In this document: piece after piece, positions 33,912-38,132 of the stretch
Position numbering within the stretch: the stretch's first letter is position 1
How the letters are laid out: each line of letters starts with the position of its first letter
From: Alphaproteobacteria bacterium
GTDB taxonomy: Bacteria; Pseudomonadota; Alphaproteobacteria; Acetobacterales; Acetobacteraceae
Direction: 5' to 3'
DNA length: 38,132 bases
Assembly (NCBI GenBank): GCA_026400815.1
Contig: JAPLOI010000006.1
Location: forward strand, 1 to 38,132
Notes under the pieces: model-generated
Databases searched by the model: none
What the model was told of the DNA's origin: nothing
What the model saw: the letters and a program-made list of their open reading frames with translations, nothing else
Made by a program: the position numbers and the translations under genes

Positions 33912-35171
33912 CTAGGCCGGGACCACGATGCCCGGAGCCTGAATGCCGGGGGCCTGGAGGCGGGCGGTGAGCGAGGCCTCGTCCAGCGGGCGGTCGAACA
34001 GGTAGCCCTGGCCGGTGCCGCAGCCGAGATCGTGCAGCTGGTTGGCCACGCCCTCGGTTTCGATGCCCTCCGCGACGATGTCCAGATCCAGCTCGCGGCC
34101 GAGGGAGAGCACGGCGCGGACGACCTTGCCGGCTTCCGGATCGGTTTCCAGCGGGCGGATGAAGGCCTGGTCGATCTTCAGTTCGGCGAAGGGCAGGCGC
34201 AGCAGGGAGAGCAGGGAGGAATGGCCGGTGCCGAAATCGTCGATGGCGAGCTTGAGGCCGCGGATGCGCAGGCGGGTGAGGATATCGGCCGCCAGGACGT
34301 AATCCTCCATGACCGCGCCTTCGGTGACTTCGAGCACCAGGGCTTCCGGCGGCACGCCGGCGGCCTGCAGGGCGGCGCAGACGCGTTCGGGCAAGGAGAG
34401 GTCGGTGAGGCTGAGCGGGGAGAGGTTGACCGCCATGGTGAGGCCCGGGGAGAGGGCGCGCCAGGCAGGGAGCGGGGCCAGGGCGGTGGCGAGGACGCGC
34501 TGGGTGAGGGCGTCGATCAGGCCGTGGCGTTCGGCGAGCGGGATGAAGATGCTGGGCGGGACGGCGCCGTAGAGCGGGCTTTGCCAGCGCACCAGGGCTT
34601 CCACGCCGAGGATGCGGCGATCGACCAGGGAGACCTTGGGCTGGTAGCGGCAGGTGATCTCCAGGCCCGGGATGGCGGCGGCGAGCACGGCGGGGTCGAT
34701 GGCGGCGGGGTGGAGGATGGGCGGCTTGGGGCGCGGGGCCGGGATGCGGCGCAGCAGGGCGAGCAGTTCGCCCACCGGCAGCGGCTTGCCCAGCGTGCCG
34801 GCGACGCGCAGGCCGAGGGCGGAGGCGAGGCGGGCCGCGGCCTCCCGCACGCGCTGGTCGAAGCCGGAGACGAAGATGAGCACGGGATCGAGGCGGGCGC
34901 GGGCGATACTGCGCAGCAGTTCGATGCCGTCATGGTCGCGCAGGCTGAGATCCAGCACGATCACGTCGTAGGGGTGGGACTGCACCAGCGCCTCGGCTTC
35001 CTCCAGCGTGGCGGCGGAATCGGCGGTGTGGCCGAGGGAGGCGGCGGCGCGGGTGACGAGCAGGCGCTGCACCGTTTCATCGTCGACGACGAGGAGGCGC
35101 ACGATCCGCTCCGCCGGGGAGGACGGCGGAACCGCTGGGGCGGAGGGCGGGGTGCCGGCGTGGTGTTCCAT
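33912..35171 (-). CDS. Response regulator with EAL c-di-GMP phosphodiesterase domain
   Basis: The 419-residue cytoplasmic protein joins a REC domain (acid pair D30-D31, phospho-acceptor D74 in DVIVLDLSLRDHDG, K129) to an EAL domain. The EAL catalytic set is intact: E191-A-L, N249 in MAVNLSP, E281/E284 in LEVTE, D311-D312 in IDDFGTGHSSL, K332 in ELKID, E368 in AEGIET and the GQGYLFDRP loop. It should hydrolyse c-di-GMP under control of phosphorylation, most simply by the hybrid kinase next to it. A short repeat (LQAPGIQAPGI) ends the protein. Its presence between hrcA and grpE is unusual. Confidence 0.93.
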   Translation of the reverse strand: MEHHAGTPPSAPAVPPSSPAERIVRLLVVDDETVQRLLVTRAAASLGHTADSAATLEEAEALVQSHPYDVIVLDLSLRDHDGIELLRSIARARLDPVLIFVSGFDQRVREAAARLASALGLRVAGTLGKPLPVGELLALLRRIPAPRPKPPILHPAAIDPAVLAAAIPGLEITCRYQPKVSLVDRRILGVEALVRWQSPLYGAVPPSIFIPLAERHGLIDALTQRVLATALAPLPAWRALSPGLTMAVNLSPLSLTDLSLPERVCAALQAAGVPPEALVLEVTEGAVMEDYVLAADILTRLRIRGLKLAIDDFGTGHSSLLSLLRLPFAELKIDQAFIRPLETDPEAGKVVRAVLSLGRELDLDIVAEGIETEGVANQLHDLGCGTGQGYLFDRPLDEASLTARLQAPGIQAPGIVVPA

Positions 35172-35219
35172 GGCGGTATCGTCGCGTTACAGGGTTGCGT
35201 GGAGGTTAACAGCCGATTG

Positions 35220-36317
35220 CTATCCGAGCAGGCGGCCGATAACGCGGGCGGTGTAGTCCACCACGGGAATAATGCGGCCGTAGTTGATGCGGGTGGGGCC
35301 GATCACGCCGATGGCGCCGACGATGCGGTTGGCGGCGTTGCGGGCGGGGGCGACGACCATGGAGACGCCGGAGGTGCCGAACAGGCCGCTTTCGGAGCCG
35401 ATGAAGATGCGCACGCCGTCGCTGCGTTCGGCCAGCTCCAGCAGGCGGATCATGGTTTCCTGGGCTTCCAGCCGGTCGAACAGGACCTGGATGGCCGAGA
35501 GGCGCTCGATCTGGGTGACATCCTGCAGCAGGCGGGCCTGGCCGCGCAGGATGAGGCTGGCGCCGCGGCCTTCGCCGGTCCAGGTGGCGAGGCCGGCTTC
35601 GACGATCTGGGTGGAGAGTTCGTCCAGCTCCGTGCGGTTGGCGGCCATCTCGGCGGCAACGTGGCGGCGGACCTCGGCGAGCGGTTTTCCGGAGAGGCGG
35701 GCGTTGAGGTAGTTGCCAGCCTGCTGGAGCGCGCTGGGGGGCACGCCGGGCGGGATTTCGATGACCCGGTTTTCCACATGGCCGTCGGCGGCGACGAGGA
35801 CGACGAGGGCACGGCCGGAGCCGAGCGGGACGAATTCGATGTGGCGGACGGGGCCCTCGCTTTTGGGCGCGAGGACGAGGCCGGCGGCGGCGGAGAGGCC
35901 GGAGAGCATGGTGGAGGCTTCCGCCAGCGTATCCTCCAGGCTGCGGCCGGAGGTGGCGAGCGAGGTGGCGATGGCGTCCCGGTCGTCATCCGACAATTCG
36001 CCGAACTGGAGCAGGCCATCGACGAACAGGCGCAGGCCGAGATCGGTGGGCAGGCGGCCGGCGGAGGTGTGCGGGGCGAAGAGCAGGCCGGCATCGGTGA
36101 GGTCGGCCATCACGTTGCGGATGGTGGCAGGCGAGAGATTCATTGGCAGGCGGCGCGAGAGGGTGCGGCTGCCGACCGGCTCACCGGTTTCGACGTATTG
36201 CTCCACGATCTCGCGCAGCACGGCAGACGACCGCGCGTCGAGCGTGGGGGGGAGGGCCGTGCGGGCGCCAAGCACGGGGCGACCGCCGGCGGGGTTCACC
36301 GGGTGGTCCATGGGCAT
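35220..36317 (-). CDS. hrcA: Heat-inducible transcription repressor HrcA
   Basis: The 365-residue repressor has an N-terminal winged helix (SSAVLREIVEQYVETGEPVGSRTLSRRLPMNLSPATIRNVMADLTDAGLLFAPHTSAGRLPTDLGLRLFVDGLL) and the GAF-like domain (HIEFVPLGSGRALVVLVAADGHVENRVIEI). The terminal GxSMVVAPA...GAIGVIGPTRINYGRIIPVVDYTARVI is the family signature. It normally binds CIRCE upstream of groESL or its own operon; I find no CIRCE in this window, so its targets lie elsewhere. Two ATGs two codons apart (36317, 36311) could start it. It is separated from grpE by two signalling genes. Confidence 0.96.
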   Translation of the reverse strand: MPMDHPVNPAGGRPVLGARTALPPTLDARSSAVLREIVEQYVETGEPVGSRTLSRRLPMNLSPATIRNVMADLTDAGLLFAPHTSAGRLPTDLGLRLFVDGLLQFGELSDDDRDAIATSLATSGRSLEDTLAEASTMLSGLSAAAGLVLAPKSEGPVRHIEFVPLGSGRALVVLVAADGHVENRVIEIPPGVPPSALQQAGNYLNARLSGKPLAEVRRHVAAEMAANRTELDELSTQIVEAGLATWTGEGRGASLILRGQARLLQDVTQIERLSAIQVLFDRLEAQETMIRLLELAERSDGVRIFIGSESGLFGTSGVSMVVAPARNAANRIVGAIGVIGPTRINYGRIIPVVDYTARVIGRLLG

Positions 36318-36360
36318 TGCCTATCGGATGTAGCGTAGCGTGGGCATGCGCCAAGAGGGT

Positions 36361-37599
36361 TCAATTGGCGGTTCCGGCGAGGTCCAGGATCGTATCAAGC
36401 AGAACCTGGGCGCCGTGGGCGAGCTGGGCCTGGGTGGAATACTCGCCGGGGTTGTGGGTGATGCCGCCGACGCTGGGGATGAAGAGCATGGCAGATGGCA
36501 CCACGGCGGCGGCCATGACGGCATCGTGGCCGGCAACCGCCGTCATGTCCCGCGTGGAAAGCTGGCGGGCGGCGGCGCTGTTGCGCAGGCGGGCACACAG
36601 GGCGGGGTCGAAGGTGACGGGGCCGAAGGTGGTGTAGGGGTCGATCTCGATCTTGAGGCTGCGGCGCGTGGCGATTTCCGCGAGGGCTGCTTCCAGCTCG
36701 GCCTGCATTTCGGCGGCGCGGGCGGGGCTTTCGTGGCGGACATCGCAGTGCAGGCGGGTGATAGCGGAGTTGGCGCCGCGGGCGTTGGGGGAATTCATGA
36801 TCCAGGTGGTGGAGGAGCGGCCGCCGGGTTCGCCGGCGCGGCCGATGCGTTCCACGGCGAGGATGATCTCAGCGGCGCCGGAGAGGCTGTCGCGGCGGCG
36901 GTCCATGGTGGTGGGGCCGGCGTGGCTGGGCTCGCCGGTAACGGTGACGAGGAAGTAGCGGGCCTGGACGGTGCCGGTGACGATGCCGATGTCCTGGTGG
37001 TTGGCTTCCAGGATGGGGCCCTGCTCGATGTGGGGTTCGATCAGGCAGGCCCAGTGGCGCGGGGCCGGTGGGGTGGGGCCGGCGAGGTTGGTGGCGGCGA
37101 GGGCCTGGGCGACGGTGGTGCCGGCGTCGTCGGCGGTGGCGAGGGCCTCGGCGAGGGGGAGGTGGCCGGCGTGGACGCGGCTGCCCATCATGGCGGGGCG
37201 GAAGCGGGTGCCTTCCTCGTTGGTCCAGTTGACCAGTTCGAGCGGGGCGTGGGTCGCGAGGCCGGCCTCGTGGAGGGTGCGCAGGACTTCGAGGCCGGCG
37301 AGGACGCCGAAGATGCCGTCGAACCGGCCGCCGGTGGGGACGGTATCGAGGTGGCTGCCGAAGGCGATGGCGGGAGCAGAGGCGTTGGTGCCGGGGCGGC
37401 GGTAGAAGCTATTGGCCAGGGCGTCGCGTTCCTCGGCGAGGCCGAGTTCGGCGCACCATTGGCGCAGGAGGGCGCGAGCCTCGGCATCTTCGGCGGAGAG
37501 GGCGGGGCGGTTGCTGCCGCCCTCCGGCGTGGCGCCGATCTCGGCCATCCGCATATGGGCGTTCCACAGGCGCTGGGCGTTCACGGACAGGGATGACAT
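36361..37599 (-). CDS. M20-family Zn-dependent amidohydrolase (hydantoinase/carbamoylase type)
   Basis: The 412-residue enzyme belongs to the N-carbamoyl-L-amino acid hydrolase / allantoate amidohydrolase group. The metal-site motifs are present: GSHLDTVPTGGRFDG, NWTNEEGTRFRPAMMGSRVHAG, EPHIEQGPILE and IPSVGGITHNPGEYS (the last histidine ligand), with a dimerisation lid in GEPSHAGPTTMDRRRDSL. It would split the carbamoyl C-N bond of an N-carbamoyl amino acid or allantoate; the sequence does not settle which. The ATG at 37599 is chosen because the family sequence starts there. It follows a partial Gfo/Idh/MocA gene. Confidence 0.88.
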   Translation of the reverse strand: MSSLSVNAQRLWNAHMRMAEIGATPEGGSNRPALSAEDAEARALLRQWCAELGLAEERDALANSFYRRPGTNASAPAIAFGSHLDTVPTGGRFDGIFGVLAGLEVLRTLHEAGLATHAPLELVNWTNEEGTRFRPAMMGSRVHAGHLPLAEALATADDAGTTVAQALAATNLAGPTPPAPRHWACLIEPHIEQGPILEANHQDIGIVTGTVQARYFLVTVTGEPSHAGPTTMDRRRDSLSGAAEIILAVERIGRAGEPGGRSSTTWIMNSPNARGANSAITRLHCDVRHESPARAAEMQAELEAALAEIATRRSLKIEIDPYTTFGPVTFDPALCARLRNSAAARQLSTRDMTAVAGHDAVMAAAVVPSAMLFIPSVGGITHNPGEYSTQAQLAHGAQVLLDTILDLAGTAN

Positions 37600-37650
37600 G
37601 TCGTGAACGCTAGGGCCCGGGGGCGGTTGCCGCAAGCATGGTCAATTTTT

Positions 37651-37711
37651 GAGGATTCCCTTGCCTCAGGCCGCGAGGATTCCCTTGCTTCAGGCCGCGA
37701 GGATTCCCTCG
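37651..37711. repeat. 24-bp tandem repeat carrying a stop codon
   Basis: Units 37651-37674 and 37675-37698 differ at one base; a partial third copy (37699-37711) lies in the 3' end of the adjacent coding sequence. On the minus strand each copy repeats GGAATCCTC...GCC-TGA or its start, so the last codons (GILAA) and the stop are duplicated downstream. Confidence 0.75.
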
Positions 37712-38132
37712 ACGATGGTCTGCACGTCCAGCGCTTCCTGGATGGTGGCGAGGTGGTGGGGTTCGCCCTGGGTCATGCGGGCGACGCCTTCGAGCTGGCG
37801 GCGCAGGACGAGGGGGCGCATGCGTTCGTTGGGCATGGCGGCGGGGTCGGGCACCCACTCGCTGCCGGTGAGACGCTCGGCCACCGACCAGTCGCGCAGG
37901 CGGATGGCGCCTTCGGTGCCCCAGAGGGTCCAGGTGTTGTGGTCGTCCTTCAGCGTGGTGCCGACGCCGCCCAGCAGGGTGACGGGGATGGTTCCGGCGG
38001 TGATGCGGGCGGCGATGGCGCGTTCGCTGGCGCCTTCCGAATGGAAGCCGGCATGGGCCTGTTCCAGCACCATGGGGCCGCAGAGGCGGCGGGTGAGGAA
38101 AAGGAAGTGGGAAACGACCTCCCGCGTGAAGC
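37690..38132 (-). CDS. Gfo/Idh/MocA-family oxidoreductase, 3' part
   Basis: The frame enters from the right edge, so only about the last 146 residues are visible. The start FTREVVSHFLFLTRRLCGPMVLEQ, the strand TIPVTLLGGVGTTLKDDHNTWTLWGTEGAIRLRDW and the end RRQLEGVARMTQGEPHHLATIQEALDVQTIVEGILAA match the C-terminal substrate-binding domain and tail of Gfo/Idh/MocA NAD(P)-dependent dehydrogenases. The nucleotide-binding half lies outside the window and the substrate is unknown. The stop is inside a 24-bp tandem repeat. Confidence 0.7.
   Translation of the reverse strand, partial: FTREVVSHFLFLTRRLCGPMVLEQAHAGFHSEGASERAIAARITAGTIPVTLLGGVGTTLKDDHNTWTLWGTEGAIRLRDWSVAERLTGSEWVPDPAAMPNERMRPLVLRRQLEGVARMTQGEPHHLATIQEALDVQTIVEGILAA

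Noticed and set aside
36318-36360. CIRCE operator for HrcA
   Set aside because: No copy of TTAGCACTC-N9-GAGTGCTAA, even degenerate, was found before hrcA, grpE or dnaK.

Overview
The window is GC-rich (my impression is close to 70%) and comes from an alphaproteobacterium. The best fit is the Acetobacteraceae (Roseomonas-like). The evidence is the rimP-nusA-rnpM-infB-rbfA-truB-rpsO-pnp block with an L7Ae-type extension on the YlxR protein, the dnaK/dnaJ/grpE/hrcA set, an Acetobacteraceae-like small hypothetical protein, and scattered palindromic extragenic repeats. Almost every gene is on the minus strand. No rRNA, tRNA, CRISPR array, phage or complete IS element was seen.

Layout. 1-5.6 kb: two polytopic GT-C type membrane proteins, a GNAT acetyltransferase, Hsp33 (hslO) and a proline-rich lipoprotein, closed by a strong hairpin terminator. 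5.7-7.1 kb: a nitronate monooxygenase-like flavoprotein carrying a C-terminal cysteine motif that resembles a 4Fe-4S site. 7.2-17.2 kb: the translation and RNA-processing superoperon, transcribed rimP to pnp. A sigma70-like promoter and a U-tract terminator hairpin precede rimP, which suggests an attenuated leader. Tandem hairpins separate rpsO from pnp. 17.4-20 kb: a divergent pair made of a GT39-like membrane glycosyltransferase and a GT2-GtrA fusion, together a lipid-linked sugar module. 20-22.8 kb: dapB, metK and trmB. trmB is full length only if a CTG next to the metK stop codon is its start.

22.9-26.8 kb is the accessory part. It holds a hypothetical protein whose 3' coding end contains a palindromic repeat, a REP-like element, a relB/parE toxin-antitoxin pair, a TRIC-type channel, a SAM methyltransferase and a higB/higA toxin-antitoxin pair. 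The higBA module lies between two copies of the dnaJ 3' end. 26.8-36.3 kb is the heat-shock region (dnaJ, dnaK, grpE, hrcA), with a hybrid histidine kinase and a REC-EAL phosphodiesterase inserted between hrcA and grpE. 36.4-38.1 kb holds an M20 amidohydrolase and the truncated end of a Gfo/Idh/MocA oxidoreductase.

A theme across the window is that several genes without a Shine-Dalgarno sequence have a -10-like hexamer 6-7 nt before the start codon (hslO, relB, higB, the 23.7 kb gene, possibly grpE). This is what leaderless mRNAs would look like. The core genes are ordinary. The observations I rate highest are the duplicated dnaJ tail around higBA, the hidden N-terminus of trmB, the cysteine motif in the nitronate monooxygenase-like protein, the rimP leader and the leaderless pattern. 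No wholly new multigene system was recognised.
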